Source: Pleionea mediterranea (lineage in GTDB: Bacteria; Pseudomonadota; Gammaproteobacteria; Enterobacterales; Kangiellaceae). From it: DNA of 64,000 bases. Shown piece after piece: positions 46,959 through 56,383 of this stretch (positions are counted from its first letter, which is position 1; every line of letters starts with the position of its first letter). The DNA lies in contig NZ_QGGU01000003.1 of NCBI RefSeq assembly GCF_003148745.1, forward strand, positions 62,001 to 126,000, in the 5' to 3' direction. The translations under genes were made by a program, and so were the position numbers. The notes below the pieces were generated by a model. That model was not told the origin of the DNA. It was given only the letters and a program-made list of their open reading frames with translations, and made no database searches.

Positions 46959-47606
46959 TTATTTCATATTTTCGGCACTGATAAGGCCATGTCGGATCGC
47001 CAGATGGGTCAACTCAACATCATTATCCACGGATAACTTTTCAAACAATCGATAACGGTAACTGTTGACTGTTTTAGGGCTTAAGCAAAGCTTATCGGAA
47101 ATTTGCTGCACCTTTTGTCCCTGGGTAATCATCATCATTACCTGCATTTCCCGCTCCGAAAGAATATCAAACGGATCTTCGTCGTTATCATCGAACCGTT
47201 TTAAGGCCATCTGTTGGGCAATTTCAGGGGTTAAATAACGCTTTCCACGAGAAACCTGACGAATGGCAATAACCATTTCTTCTATATCTGCGCCTTTGGT
47301 GAGATAGCCTGCAGCACCCGCCTGCATAAAACGTGAAGGATACGGCTCATCAGCATGCACACTCACCACAACAATTTTAACATCCGGATCATATCGAATT
47401 AGACGTCGGGTGGCTTCGAGTCCACCTATGCCCGGCATATTGGCATCCATTAAAATCACATTAGGGTTTAACTCACGAGACTTAGAGATAGCATCTTCAC
47501 CATTGGCGGCTTCACCTACCACAGAAATCCCTTGAATATCCCCTAACAAACGGGTTATCCCTGTTCGGACCAGATCATGATCGTCAACAATCAGTACCTT
47601 GATCAA
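46959..47606 (-). CDS. uvrY: GacA/UvrY family response regulator
   Basis: The 215-residue response regulator consists of a receiver domain (VLIVDDHDLVRTGITRLL, phospho-Asp in VILMDANMPGIGG, Lys in YLTKGA) and a NarL/LuxR-type helix-turn-helix (LSEREMQVMMMITQGQKVQQISDKLCLSPKTVNSYRYRLFEKL). Its position upstream of uvrC is the hallmark of UvrY/GacA, the partner of the BarA/GacS kinase that drives CsrB-type small RNAs. The kinase gene is not in the window. Confidence 0.92.
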   Translation of the reverse strand: MIKVLIVDDHDLVRTGITRLLGDIQGISVVGEAANGEDAISKSRELNPNVILMDANMPGIGGLEATRRLIRYDPDVKIVVVSVHADEPYPSRFMQAGAAGYLTKGADIEEMVIAIRQVSRGKRYLTPEIAQQMALKRFDDNDEDPFDILSEREMQVMMMITQGQKVQQISDKLCLSPKTVNSYRYRLFEKLSVDNDVELTHLAIRHGLISAENMK

Positions 47607-47895
47607 CTCTCCACCTCATTCTTATTAATTATGCTTGAGTTAAAATCCTTCTGACACTTCTTACCTGCCTGTACCGTAGAAAACATCTATTTAAACAAAA
47701 TGCCTACTGTAAAAACCGGTTTCGCCAGTATCGTTGGTAAAATAAGCTTACCACTTTCATCCCATAAGGCAATCAATAAAAGTCAGATATTAGTGCTGCG
47801 TCAAACTAAAAATATCCTATATATCAATAGTCTGAATAATATTGCGACAATTTTGCCATACCCGCCAAGCAGCTCCCTGCATTCCGTTTGCATCA
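47607..47895. other. Intergenic region upstream of uvrY
   Basis: AT-rich DNA between the uvrY start and the tandem repeats. It should contain the uvrY promoter (minus strand). I see no gene or RNA structure here. Confidence 0.35.
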
Positions 47896-48520
47896 GTGCT
47901 TTCCTTTAGACATAAAAAAAGCACCTGTCATAGGTGCTTTTTTTGAAATTAGTGGCGGAGGGATAGGGATTACTCCGCGCATCCTGCGCTACGCCCTGCG
48001 GGCCATCGTCGTGCCTCCGATGTTCAAAATTGTTCCCGACAATTTTGTCGAACCGGCCAGGCTTCTCACCCCTATCTATTACGCCTGTGCTTTCCTTCAG
48101 ACATAAAAAAAGCACCAGTCATAGGTGCTTTCTTGAAATTAGTGGCGGAGGGATAGGGATTACTCCGCGCATCCTGCGCTACGCCCTGCGGGCCATCGTC
48201 GTGCCTCCGATGTTCAAAATTGTTCCTGACAATTTTGTCGAACCGGCTAGGCTTCTCACCCCTATCCATAACGTCTGTGCTTTCCTTCAGGCATAAAAAA
48301 AGCACCTGTCGTAGGTGCTTTCTTAAAATTAGTGGCGGAGGGATAGGGATTACTCCGCGCATCCTGCGCTACGCCCTGCGGGCCATCGTCGTGCCTCCGA
48401 TGTTCAAAATTGTTCCTGACAATTTTGTCGAACCGGCTAGGCTTCTCACCCCTATCCATAACGTCTGTGCTTTCCTTCAGGCATAAAAAAAGCACCTGTC
48501 GTAGGTGCTTTCTTAAAATT
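47896..48520 (-). repeat. Tandem 190-bp repeats carrying the tRNA-Ser 3' end (rtT-like array)
   Basis: Three full units of exactly 190 bp (48331-48520, 48141-48330, 47951-48140) and a 55-bp partial unit (47896-47950) lie directly downstream of tRNA-Ser on the minus strand. Each unit boundary repeats about 20 bases of the tRNA 3' end (GGGATTC-type T-arm edge, TCCCTCCGCCA), so truncated tRNA ends recur at 48331, 48141 and 47951. Each unit then has a terminator hairpin (AAGCACCT/AGGTGCTT plus T run), a CAAAATTGT/ACAATTTTG hairpin, and GCCC-GCA-GGGC and GCGCA-GGA-TGCGC hairpins. Units are almost identical; the one farthest from the tRNA differs most. The architecture matches the E. coli tyrT array that yields rtT RNA. 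Confidence 0.85.
47915..47940 (-). terminator. Terminator at the distal end of the repeat array
   Basis: AGCACCT/AGGTGCT stem followed by T run on the minus strand. Equivalent hairpins occur at 48105-48130, 48295-48320 and 48485-48510, one per repeat unit; the first lies just after the tRNA-Ser gene. Confidence 0.75.
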
Positions 48521-48522
48521 AG

Positions 48523-48613
48523 TGGCGGAGGGATAGGGATTCGAACCCTAGATGGGCTATTAACCCATGCCGGTTTTCAAGACCGGTGCATTCAACCGCT
48601 CTGCCATCCCTCC
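48523..48613 (-). tRNA. serT: tRNA-Ser (UGA)
   Basis: Minus-strand tRNA of 91 bases with acceptor GGAGGGA/TCCCTCC, anticodon loop CTTGAAA (anticodon UGA), a long variable arm, T-loop GGTTCGAATCC and encoded CCA. It sits next to the Bax-inhibitor family gene, near where E. coli keeps serT and yccA. Confidence 0.95.
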
Positions 48614-48625
48614 GCGAGGAAGCGA

Positions 48626-48653
48626 ATAATACTAGAAAAAAGCTCAGAATCAA
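48626..48653 (-). promoter_or_regulatory. Probable sigma-70 promoter of tRNA-Ser
   Basis: On the minus strand, TTGATT and TATTAT are separated by 16 bases, and the -10 ends 12 bases before the tRNA 5' end. The stretch between (TCGCTTCCTCGC) is GC-rich, as in stringently controlled tRNA promoters. Confidence 0.6.
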
Positions 48654-48816
48654 GTACTTCACTAAAAAAAATTTTAAATAGCTAACAATTGAATAAGCTT
48701 TATTCAATCCCAATATTAAAACAATGTGAAACACAATTGTTCTTGTTCGGGAACAATAATTTGATATATTAGTCTTAATATTCAATTAAGGTTTTGAATT
48801 TTTGGAGAAAAACCCT

Positions 48817-49479
48817 ATGGAACACAATGTTAATACGCTTGATCGCTCGGCCTCGAGTGCCATTGAAGTCAACAAAGTTTTAAAGAACACTTATATGCTA
48901 CTGGGCTTAACGCTTGCGTTTAGTGCCTTCGTTGCTTACCTAGCTGCGGTTATGCAATTACCTCACCCGGGAATAATTATCACTCTGGTTGGTTTTTATG
49001 GGCTTCTATTTGCTATCCATAAAACCCAGAACAGCGGTGCGGGCATTGCTCTGGTGTTCTTATTAACGGGTTTCATGGGCTACACTCTCGGGCCAATCAT
49101 AGGCTTTGTATCCGCTAATGCCCCTCAAGTCTTGATGACGGCACTGGGTGGTACAGGTTTAACCTTCTTCGGTCTATCGGCCTATGTGTTGATCACTCGT
49201 AAAGATATGAGCTTTTTGGCAGGCACATTGATGGCCGGTTTCTGGGTGTTGATTGTCGGTATGATTGCTAACCTTATCTTTAACATTCCAGCACTTAGTC
49301 TGGCTATATCGGGTGCTTTCATTCTGTTTTCATCCATGATTATCATGTATCAAACCAGCGCTATTATTCACGGTGGTGAGCGCAACTATGTGATGGCAAC
49401 CGTTACTCTGTTTGTCTCCATTTACAATATTTTTGTCAGTTTACTGAGCATATTAATGTCATTTTCTGGCGACGATTAA
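48817..49479 (+). CDS. yccA: Bax inhibitor-1/YccA family membrane protein
   Basis: The 220-residue protein has seven hydrophobic helices and the BI-1/YccA pattern: VLKNTYMLLGLTLAFSAFVAYLA, GIALVFLLTGFMGYTLGPIIGF, LTFFGLSAYVLITRKDMSFLAGTLMAGFWVLIVGMIANLIF and a C-terminal MIIMYQTSAIIHGGERNYVMATVTLFVSIYNIFVSLLSI. In E. coli YccA is a substrate and inhibitor of the FtsH protease. ATG at 48817 follows GGAGAA; an upstream TTG in frame is less likely. The tus genes follow, as yccA and tusE adjoin in E. coli. Confidence 0.88.
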   Translation: MEHNVNTLDRSASSAIEVNKVLKNTYMLLGLTLAFSAFVAYLAAVMQLPHPGIIITLVGFYGLLFAIHKTQNSGAGIALVFLLTGFMGYTLGPIIGFVSANAPQVLMTALGGTGLTFFGLSAYVLITRKDMSFLAGTLMAGFWVLIVGMIANLIFNIPALSLAISGAFILFSSMIIMYQTSAIIHGGERNYVMATVTLFVSIYNIFVSLLSILMSFSGDD

Positions 49480-49497
49480 TTCTACCCAAAATCGTAC

Positions 49498-49525
49498 AAA
49501 GCCCGGCTTTATGCCGGGTTTTTTG
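49498..49525 (+). terminator. Intrinsic terminator after yccA
   Basis: CCCGGC (49502-49507) pairs with GCCGGG (49513-49518) and is followed by six T. It separates yccA from the tusDCBE cluster. Confidence 0.85.
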
Positions 49526-49581
49526 TTCCTGCCAATATGGTAAACTGCGCTCACTCTTTTGTTTATCAACAGCCTCTCTCG

Positions 49582-49989
49582 ATGACACGCTCAATGACGA
49601 CACGTTTTTCAATTTTGGTGACCGGCTCGCCCTTCACGTCTCAAGCACATCACAGTGCACAGTGTTTTGTCGATGCGCTCTACAGCAAAGGGCATCAGGT
49701 AACATCTGTGTTCTTATACGGTGATGGCAGCTATGTTGCCAATCAACTGATGCATCCTGCGAATGATGAGTCACACCCCCACCAGCACTGGCGAGAACTG
49801 GCACAGAAGCACGGCTTTAAACTGCAAGCCTGTGTCTCTGCCGCTGCAAAGCGTGGCATATTGAGCAGAGAAGACAGCGAACTCTCCGGAAAGTCGTCAT
49901 TTAATGTCACCAGCCCTTACGAAATTGCCGGACTTGGCGCCTGGGTAGAAGCCGTTGCCAATTCCGATAAAAGTCTGCACTTTTCCTGA
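49582..49989 (+). CDS. tusD: tRNA 2-thiouridine sulfurtransfer protein TusD
   Basis: This DsrE-family protein of about 135 residues matches TusD: FSILVTGSPFTSQAHHSAQCFVDALYSKGHQVTSVFLYGDGSYVANQLMHPANDE, then LQACVSAAAKRGI with the catalytic Cys, and YEIAGLGAWVEAV. In E. coli TusD takes the persulfide sulfur from TusA within the TusBCD complex. ATG at 49582 and ATG at 49594 (MTTRFSIL) are both reasonable starts; the second fits the family best. tusC, tusB and tusE follow at once. Confidence 0.88.
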   Translation: MTRSMTTRFSILVTGSPFTSQAHHSAQCFVDALYSKGHQVTSVFLYGDGSYVANQLMHPANDESHPHQHWRELAQKHGFKLQACVSAAAKRGILSREDSELSGKSSFNVTSPYEIAGLGAWVEAVANSDKSLHFS

Positions 49990-50004
49990 GTGATATCGAG
50001 CCCA

Positions 50005-50358
50005 ATGAATCTATTATTTATTCTGAACAAACCGCCCTATAGCAGTGATATCGGAAAAGAATCCCTCGATATGGCCCTGGCACACGCAACATTTGATGAT
50101 ACTGTCAGTCTACTGTTTACTGGCCAGGGTGTATGGCAGTTAAAAACCGATCAATTTGCCAAGCTGGCAGGGTTAAAAGAATTTACCAGGCTCTATACCG
50201 GGCTTGATTTATACGATATTGATCAACTTTTTGTCTCCGAAAATGCATTAGACACAGAGCAATTAACCAGAGATCAGCTAATGGTAGAAGCCTCAGTACT
50301 GAACGACGAAGCAATATCAAGGTTAATCAACCAGCAAGATAGAGTATTTTGCTTATGA
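50005..50358 (+). CDS. tusC: tRNA 2-thiouridine synthesis protein TusC
   Basis: This DsrF/TusC-like protein has 117 residues: LLFILNKPPYSSDIGKESLDMALAHATFDDTVSLLFTGQGVWQLKTDQ. It forms the TusBCD hexamer. ATG at 50005 starts like other TusC proteins; GTG at 49990 is in frame but unneeded. The stop overlaps the tusB start (ATGA). Confidence 0.87.
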   Translation: MNLLFILNKPPYSSDIGKESLDMALAHATFDDTVSLLFTGQGVWQLKTDQFAKLAGLKEFTRLYTGLDLYDIDQLFVSENALDTEQLTRDQLMVEASVLNDEAISRLINQQDRVFCL

Positions 50359-50648
50359 GTTGCCTGCATATTATTAATCGCCGTATTAATCAACAAACCC
50401 TCAATGAGCAAGCCAAATGGTTTAGTGAAGACGACGCGATATTACTCATTGAGGATGCTCTTTATCTGGTACATGCCCTGTCACTGGAATCATTAGGTTA
50501 CCCAGTATATGCATTAAGCACCGATGCTAAAGTAAGAGGCGTCGAAACAACCAGCAAACAGGTAGAATGGCTGAATGATTATGAAGCAATGGTGGATATA
50601 ACAATATTGTTTGATAAATCCATCACATGGACAACTCAACAAGTCTGA
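50355..50648 (+). CDS. tusB: tRNA 2-thiouridine synthesis protein TusB
   Basis: This DsrH/TusB-like protein of 97 residues begins [11 protein letters not shown] and has [16 protein letters not shown] and [12 protein letters not shown], the usual pattern of TusB. It overlaps tusC by four bases and may overlap tusE by 22 bases if the earlier tusE start is used. Confidence 0.85.
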   Translation: MSCLHIINRRINQQTLNEQAKWFSEDDAILLIEDALYLVHALSLESLGYPVYALSTDAKVRGVETTSKQVEWLNDYEAMVDITILFDKSITWTTQQV

Positions 50649-50668
50649 GCAATCACAAGAGCAGTAAC

Positions 50669-51013
50669 ATGACCGATGACATAAGCCAAACCAATTTACC
50701 CGCTCATATAAAGGTGGATAAAGAAGGCTATTTACTGAATGCTGATAACTGGTCAGAAGAATTGGCACCTGTTATTGCCGCAAATGAAAATATTGAGCTA
50801 ACAAGCGATCATTGGGAAGTGGTTCATTACGTTCGACGCTTTTATGAAGCCTACAACACCAGTCCCTCAATTAGGCCTCTGGTAAAATACCTGGCTAAAG
50901 AACTGGGCGCAGACAAAGGCAACAGTCTTTATCTTTATAAACTATTCCCAAAAGGTCCGGCCAAGCAAGCGACCAAAATAGCTGGTTTACCTAAACCTAA
51001 ACGCTGTATTTAA
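50669..51013 (+). CDS. tusE: Sulfur carrier protein TusE (DsrC family)
   Basis: The 114-residue DsrC-family protein has [67 protein letters not shown] and the terminal [10 protein letters not shown] with the penultimate Cys that receives sulfur from TusBCD for MnmA. ATG at 50669 puts the start close to the conserved domain; an ATG at 50627 would overlap tusB. No second conserved Cys of the sulfite-reductase DsrC type is seen, so it is a TusE rather than a dissimilatory DsrC. Confidence 0.9.
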   Translation: MTDDISQTNLPAHIKVDKEGYLLNADNWSEELAPVIAANENIELTSDHWEVVHYVRRFYEAYNTSPSIRPLVKYLAKELGADKGNSLYLYKLFPKGPAKQATKIAGLPKPKRCI

Positions 51014-51108
51014 CGATTGTTCAGCTTGAATTAATAAAAATCACTTTAATATGCCGTATAATACCCCACATAAACAATATAAAACCGTTTAATACTCAAG
51101 GAAACACC

Positions 51109-51720
51109 ATGAAATACATCGTTAACTCTGTTGTTGCTTTATTACTAACCGTTACAACAACCTTCGCCGATGCGGCAACCGACCCCAAAAGCATGCTGCA
51201 AGAGGTCGCCAATAACATCACCAATTACTTGTCTGAAAATAAGGATAAAGTGGCGAATGACCAAAGCATCGCTCTAAATCTGGTGAAAAATGAACTGGTA
51301 CCCTTTATCGATCAAGAAGCATTAGGACGACGTGTACTGGCAAGAGAGTGGAATAACGCAACCGCTGATCAACAAAAGATATTTGTAGAAAAGTTTGTTG
51401 ATCTGGTTATCGATACCTACGCAAAAGGCCTGGCACAATACGACGGTCAGACGTTCGAGTTTGAAGATACTGAATACAACAAAGCAAAAGACGCCGCCCG
51501 AGTCAAAAGCCAGATGAAGCAACAAAAAGGCGAGCCGGTAAAAATTGATTACTATCTGAAAAAACCTAAAGGAATGGACGAGTGGCGTGTTGTTGATGTA
51601 CGTATTGAAGGCATCAGTATGGCTACCAGTTATCGCAACCAGTTTGCACAACAAATTAAACAGGAAGGCCTTGATTCCGTCATTAAAAAGCTGGCCAATA
51701 ATGAAATTGAGTTAAAGTAA
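51109..51720 (+). CDS. MlaC/Ttg2D-like phospholipid-binding protein, copy 1
   Basis: The 203-residue periplasmic protein has a signal peptide (VVALLLTVTTTFADAA) and a MlaC pattern: MLQEVANNITNYLSENKDKVANDQSIALNLVKNELVPFIDQEALGRRVLAREWNNATADQQKIFVEKFVDLVIDTYAKGLAQYDGQTFEF, then WRVVDVRIEGISMATSYRNQFAQQI. MlaC ferries phospholipids between the outer-membrane MlaA and the inner-membrane MlaFEDB. None of those partners is encoded here, unlike the usual mla operon. A second copy follows. Confidence 0.85.
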   Translation: MKYIVNSVVALLLTVTTTFADAATDPKSMLQEVANNITNYLSENKDKVANDQSIALNLVKNELVPFIDQEALGRRVLAREWNNATADQQKIFVEKFVDLVIDTYAKGLAQYDGQTFEFEDTEYNKAKDAARVKSQMKQQKGEPVKIDYYLKKPKGMDEWRVVDVRIEGISMATSYRNQFAQQIKQEGLDSVIKKLANNEIELK

Positions 51721-51768
51721 TCATTCAGATTTGATGAATAGCCAATAACAAAATAATCAGGAAAAATT

Positions 51769-52368
51769 ATGAGATTCATCACTCTGGTCACATTGTTGTT
51801 ATTTGGATCGGTTGCAAAAGCTTCCGATCCTCAGCAATTATTGCAACAAGCCGCCGACAATATAATTGAGTTATTGGAGCAAAACAAACAACAGCTGGCG
51901 GTTGATGAAACTTTGGCCCCTGCTATCGTGCGAGAAAACTTGCTACCACTGGTAGACACTCTGGGACTTGGTAAACGGCTGCTTACACGAAAAGTCTGGC
52001 CAACCTTAAGCGGCAGTCAACAACAAAGATTCACCGATGCGTTTGTTGATCATTTAATCAACACTTACGCCAACGGGCTCGCAAATTATGACGGCCATAA
52101 ATTTCATTTTATAAAAACCAACTACTCAAGCTCTGGCAAAACAGCCTGGGTGTACAGTGAATTGATTTCGAAACAACAGGAACGATTCAGTATTATTTAC
52201 ACGCTTAAGTTAATGGATCATTACCCTGACTGGCGAGTGGTTGATGTCTCCATTGAAGGTATTAAAATTTTACAGAACTACCGAGAACAATTAAAAAGTG
52301 TTGATGTATCGGAAGGCTTCGATGCACTGTTGGCTAAAATTGAAACCAAAACGGAATCGACACCTTAA
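51769..52368 (+). CDS. MlaC/Ttg2D-like phospholipid-binding protein, copy 2
   Basis: The 199-residue protein has a short signal peptide (LVTLLLFGSVAKAS) and the same fold pattern as its neighbour: LLQQAADNIIELLEQNKQQLAVDETLAPAIVRENLLPLVDTLGLGKRLLTRKVWPTLSGSQQQRFTDAFVDHLINTYANGLANYDGHKFHF, and WRVVDVSIEGIKILQNYREQLK. It differs strongly in sequence from copy 1, so the duplication is old. It begins 48 bases after copy 1 and is probably co-transcribed. No mla transporter gene is near. Confidence 0.83.
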   Translation: MRFITLVTLLLFGSVAKASDPQQLLQQAADNIIELLEQNKQQLAVDETLAPAIVRENLLPLVDTLGLGKRLLTRKVWPTLSGSQQQRFTDAFVDHLINTYANGLANYDGHKFHFIKTNYSSSGKTAWVYSELISKQQERFSIIYTLKLMDHYPDWRVVDVSIEGIKILQNYREQLKSVDVSEGFDALLAKIETKTESTP

Positions 52369-52495
52369 AATATTAAAGTGTTAACTCTTCAATTTATAGG
52401 CTAGTTTTTTTTAAAACGCTTATCCATTACTGTTCCCTATCCATAACTGTTTAATTGATGACAGTTTTACCATTTATAAGCTTCACTAATCATAT

Positions 52496-52527
52496 AAAAA
52501 AAGCGCCGTTGTAAGGCGCTTTTTTTA
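52496..52527. terminator. Bidirectional terminator between mlaC-like and serS genes
   Basis: AAGCGCC (52501-52507) pairs with GGCGCTT (52515-52521), with A run before and T run after, so it can end transcripts from both directions. Confidence 0.85.
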
Positions 52528-52555
52528 TAATCATCGATTCAATAAATGCAATCCA

Positions 52556-53851
<1,296 letters not shown>

Positions 53852-53885
53852 TTATCTGAAATTATTTTAACGGGTAAATCGTGTT

Positions 53886-54278
53886 TCAGGCTTGCCCTAT
53901 TCTACCACCAATCCAGGCACCTAAAAAAACCGCAATTAAGCTTAAAGACATATTTAGTGCAATATTTAACAGTGCCTTGAGTAGTTTTTGCTGTTCTATT
54001 AACAATAAGGTATCCACCGAGAAGGACGAAAAAGTGGTTAAGGCACCTAAAAAGCCAACCATCAGTGCGGCTTTTGCCACCGGCGACACCATGGTTTGTT
54101 GCCAATAGCTCAATAAACAACCGGCCACTAAGCAACCGACAACATTTACGATTAAGGTACCGTATGGAAAACTTGATGAGAACCAATAAACCGACCACTC
54201 CCTGACTAAATACCGCAGCACTCCTCCAGCGGCACTGCCGATGGCAACAGCTAATAATATAATACCCTGTCCGCTCAC
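53886..54278 (-). CDS. crcB: Fluoride ion channel CrcB/Fluc
   Basis: The 130-residue protein has four membrane helices and the CrcB pattern: AIGSAAGGVLRYLVREW, FPYGTLIVNVVGCLVAG and VGFLGALTTFSSFSVDTLLL with the Phe and Ser/Thr residues lining the fluoride path. Dual-topology dimers expel fluoride. The start overlaps the rarA stop by four bases. No fluoride riboswitch is visible, as expected inside an operon. Confidence 0.9.
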   Translation of the reverse strand: MSGQGIILLAVAIGSAAGGVLRYLVREWSVYWFSSSFPYGTLIVNVVGCLVAGCLLSYWQQTMVSPVAKAALMVGFLGALTTFSSFSVDTLLLIEQQKLLKALLNIALNMSLSLIAVFLGAWIGGRIGQA

Positions 54279-55603
54279 TTACCCTTACCTTTGGCAGACG
54301 CTTGCTGTTGCGCCAAGTTTTCCAGCTTTTGTTTTATCTGGATTTCCAACCCTCGATCAACCGGTTGATAAAATGACTGTTCGGGAACGTCATCTGGCCA
54401 GTAGCGTTGACCGGGAGAAAAGGCTCCTGGTTCATCATGTGAATAACGGTAGGCGACACCATACCCCAGTTCTTTCATTAATTTTGATGGCGCGTTTCTT
54501 AAATGCACTGGAACATCATGACCGGCATCGTCCAGAACGAATTTTCTCGCCTGGCCGTAGGCTTTATACACGGCGTTACTTTTGGCAGCGCTGGCGGTAT
54601 AAAGTATCGCCTGAGCAACGGCCAACTCACCTTCTGGTGAACCGAGTTTTTCTTGCACTTCCCAGCCGTTCAATGCCAGCTGCAGCGCTCTTGGATCAGC
54701 ATTACCAACTTCTTCGCTGGCCATTCGAACAACCCGTCGGGCAATGTACAAAGGATCACAACCCCCATCGAGCATACGGCAAAACCAATATAATGCCGCA
54801 TCAGGATCTGAGCCACGCACCGACTTATGTAAGGCCGAAATCTGTTCATAAAAAACATCGCCCGACTTATCAAAGTGACGCACCCTATCACCAATGACTT
54901 CAGCAATATGCGGTTTATTAATTTCAACCGGTTGCGTATCACCCACAAAATCAGACGCTATTTCAAGAAAGTTCAATAGCTGACGGGAATCACCACCACA
55001 GGCTTTGATCAGTAATTCTCTGGCATCATCTGCGATTTGAATGTTCAGGGAACCCAGTCCGCGATTGTCATCGGTCAACGCCATATCCACCAACTGACTC
55101 AACTCATCGTCCTGTAACTTGGTGAGTCTATACACCCGGCTTCGAGATAACAACGCATTATTCAGCTCAAAGGATGGGTTTTCTGTGGTCGCTCCGATAA
55201 ATACAAAAGTACCGTCTTCCACATAAGGCAAAAAGGCATCTTGCTGAGATTTATTAAATCGATGTACTTCGTCGACAAACAGTAACGTTTTATTGCCGTG
55301 CCCCTGCGATTGACGCGCTTGCTCAACCGCAGAACGAATCTCTTTTACGCCACTCATGATGGCAGACATGGCTATAAAATTTGATGCGGTTTCTTCAGCA
55401 ATCAAACGAGCTAATGAGGTTTTTCCTACCCCCGGAGGCCCCCACAAAATCATTGAATGCAATTGATCATTTTCAATGCTTTTACGCAAAGGCTTACCCT
55501 CGCCCAGTAAATGCGATTGACCAATGTATTCATTGAGCTTTTGCGGACGCATTCTATCGGCCAAGGGCCGATAAGGTTGCTGTTGTTGGAACAGATCATT
55601 CAT
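54275..55603 (-). CDS. rarA: Replication-associated recombination protein A
   Basis: The 442-residue AAA+ ATPase matches RarA/MgsA: RPLADRMRPQKLNEYIGQSHLLGEGKPLRKSIE, Walker A LWGPPGVGKTSLA, Walker B TLLFVDEVHRFNKSQQDAFLP, sensor IFIGATTENPSFELN, and the C-terminal KSVRGSDPDAALYWFCRMLDGGCDPLYIARRVVRMASEEVGNADPRAL. It acts at stalled replication forks with SSB and RecA. Size is close to E. coli RarA (447). It lies between lolA and crcB. Confidence 0.94.
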   Translation of the reverse strand: MNDLFQQQQPYRPLADRMRPQKLNEYIGQSHLLGEGKPLRKSIENDQLHSMILWGPPGVGKTSLARLIAEETASNFIAMSAIMSGVKEIRSAVEQARQSQGHGNKTLLFVDEVHRFNKSQQDAFLPYVEDGTFVFIGATTENPSFELNNALLSRSRVYRLTKLQDDELSQLVDMALTDDNRGLGSLNIQIADDARELLIKACGGDSRQLLNFLEIASDFVGDTQPVEINKPHIAEVIGDRVRHFDKSGDVFYEQISALHKSVRGSDPDAALYWFCRMLDGGCDPLYIARRVVRMASEEVGNADPRALQLALNGWEVQEKLGSPEGELAVAQAILYTASAAKSNAVYKAYGQARKFVLDDAGHDVPVHLRNAPSKLMKELGYGVAYRYSHDEPGAFSPGQRYWPDDVPEQSFYQPVDRGLEIQIKQKLENLAQQQASAKGKGK

Positions 55604-55664
55604 AGGAGTTTGGAATTAACAATAACTTTTTTAATAACGCTGTGGATATCAACTATAACGCAAA

Positions 55665-56336
55665 CTAAGGAGCTTCTTTTTGCCTGGAGTCCACTACATC
55701 AACACCTTCAGGCACAGTAAACTCGAAAACGGAAGTATCAAGAGCTTCATTTTGAGTGGATTCGGAAAACTCAACAATGGTTTTCTGACCTAAAGTGTCT
55801 AACAATAAAATCTCTTTTAACTTACCCTGTTTAAACAACACCAGCATGCGCTCAAAAGCATACCCCTGCTCAACCGGCGTTAACTCAAAGGTTTTTGCTG
55901 CATCATCGCCGCTGACTAACTGCTTTACGTTAAAGGTTTTTTGCAAGGTCTCAGCGTTTGCGCCAAGTAAAAATACTGGAGTATTACCCATGGCTTTATT
56001 CAATGTTTGAATATTGACCTGATCCAGATCCTGATCAAAAGTCCAAAGCGTTTCACCATTGGAAACGATTTTTTGCTCAAACGGTGATTCTGTTTGCCAA
56101 ACAAACTTAAATGGCTTTTGAATGATAAAGTGACCGGAAGATTTATCTTTGCTATTGCCGAACTGGTCCTGAATATTTTGTTCAAACTTTGCCTGATAAT
56201 TCTCAATAGCCCGGGTAATTTCAACCAGAGCTTCCACATCGGACGCTTTAACACTGAAAGAAAAACTCATCAACAGTAAAGCTTTTAACAACAAAGGTTT
56301 TAACAGTAACTTTTTCAACATTAACTTTTTTAACAT
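55665..56336 (-). CDS. lolA: Outer-membrane lipoprotein carrier protein LolA
   Basis: The 223-residue periplasmic carrier has the LolA domain: ITRAIENYQAKFEQNIQDQFGNSKDKSSGHFIIQKPFKFVWQTESPFEQKIVSNGETLWTFDQDLDQVNIQTLNKAMGNTPVFLLG. It carries lipoproteins from LolCDE to LolB. The signal sequence is unusual: four Met-led Leu/Lys repeats (MLKKLMLKKLLLKPLLLKALLLMS) encoded by near-tandem DNA repeats at about 56281-56336, so the true start may be any of three in-frame ATGs. GAGAC precedes the first ATG. It lies between ftsK and rarA as in E. coli. Confidence 0.9.
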   Translation of the reverse strand: MLKKLMLKKLLLKPLLLKALLLMSFSFSVKASDVEALVEITRAIENYQAKFEQNIQDQFGNSKDKSSGHFIIQKPFKFVWQTESPFEQKIVSNGETLWTFDQDLDQVNIQTLNKAMGNTPVFLLGANAETLQKTFNVKQLVSGDDAAKTFELTPVEQGYAFERMLVLFKQGKLKEILLLDTLGQKTIVEFSESTQNEALDTSVFEFTVPEGVDVVDSRQKEAP

Positions 56337-56383
56337 TATCGTCTCAATTCACTAAAATTAATTCGCATCAACAAATGGAATCA

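Noticed and set aside
47906-48495. Several overlapping frames of 67-96 codons on both strands of the 190-bp repeats
   Set aside because: They recur in each unit because the DNA repeats, the 190-bp period shifts the frame, and the region is made of hairpins and terminators. A short Tpr-like peptide cannot be fully excluded, but no ribosome-binding site stands out.
47896-48520. CRISPR-like array
   Set aside because: The units are 190 bp of continuous repeat without unique spacers and no cas genes are near; they derive from the tRNA-Ser end.
54241-54897. Plus-strand frame of 218 codons opposite rarA
   Set aside because: Shadow of rarA; composition (His, Arg and Pro rich) is typical of antisense frames.
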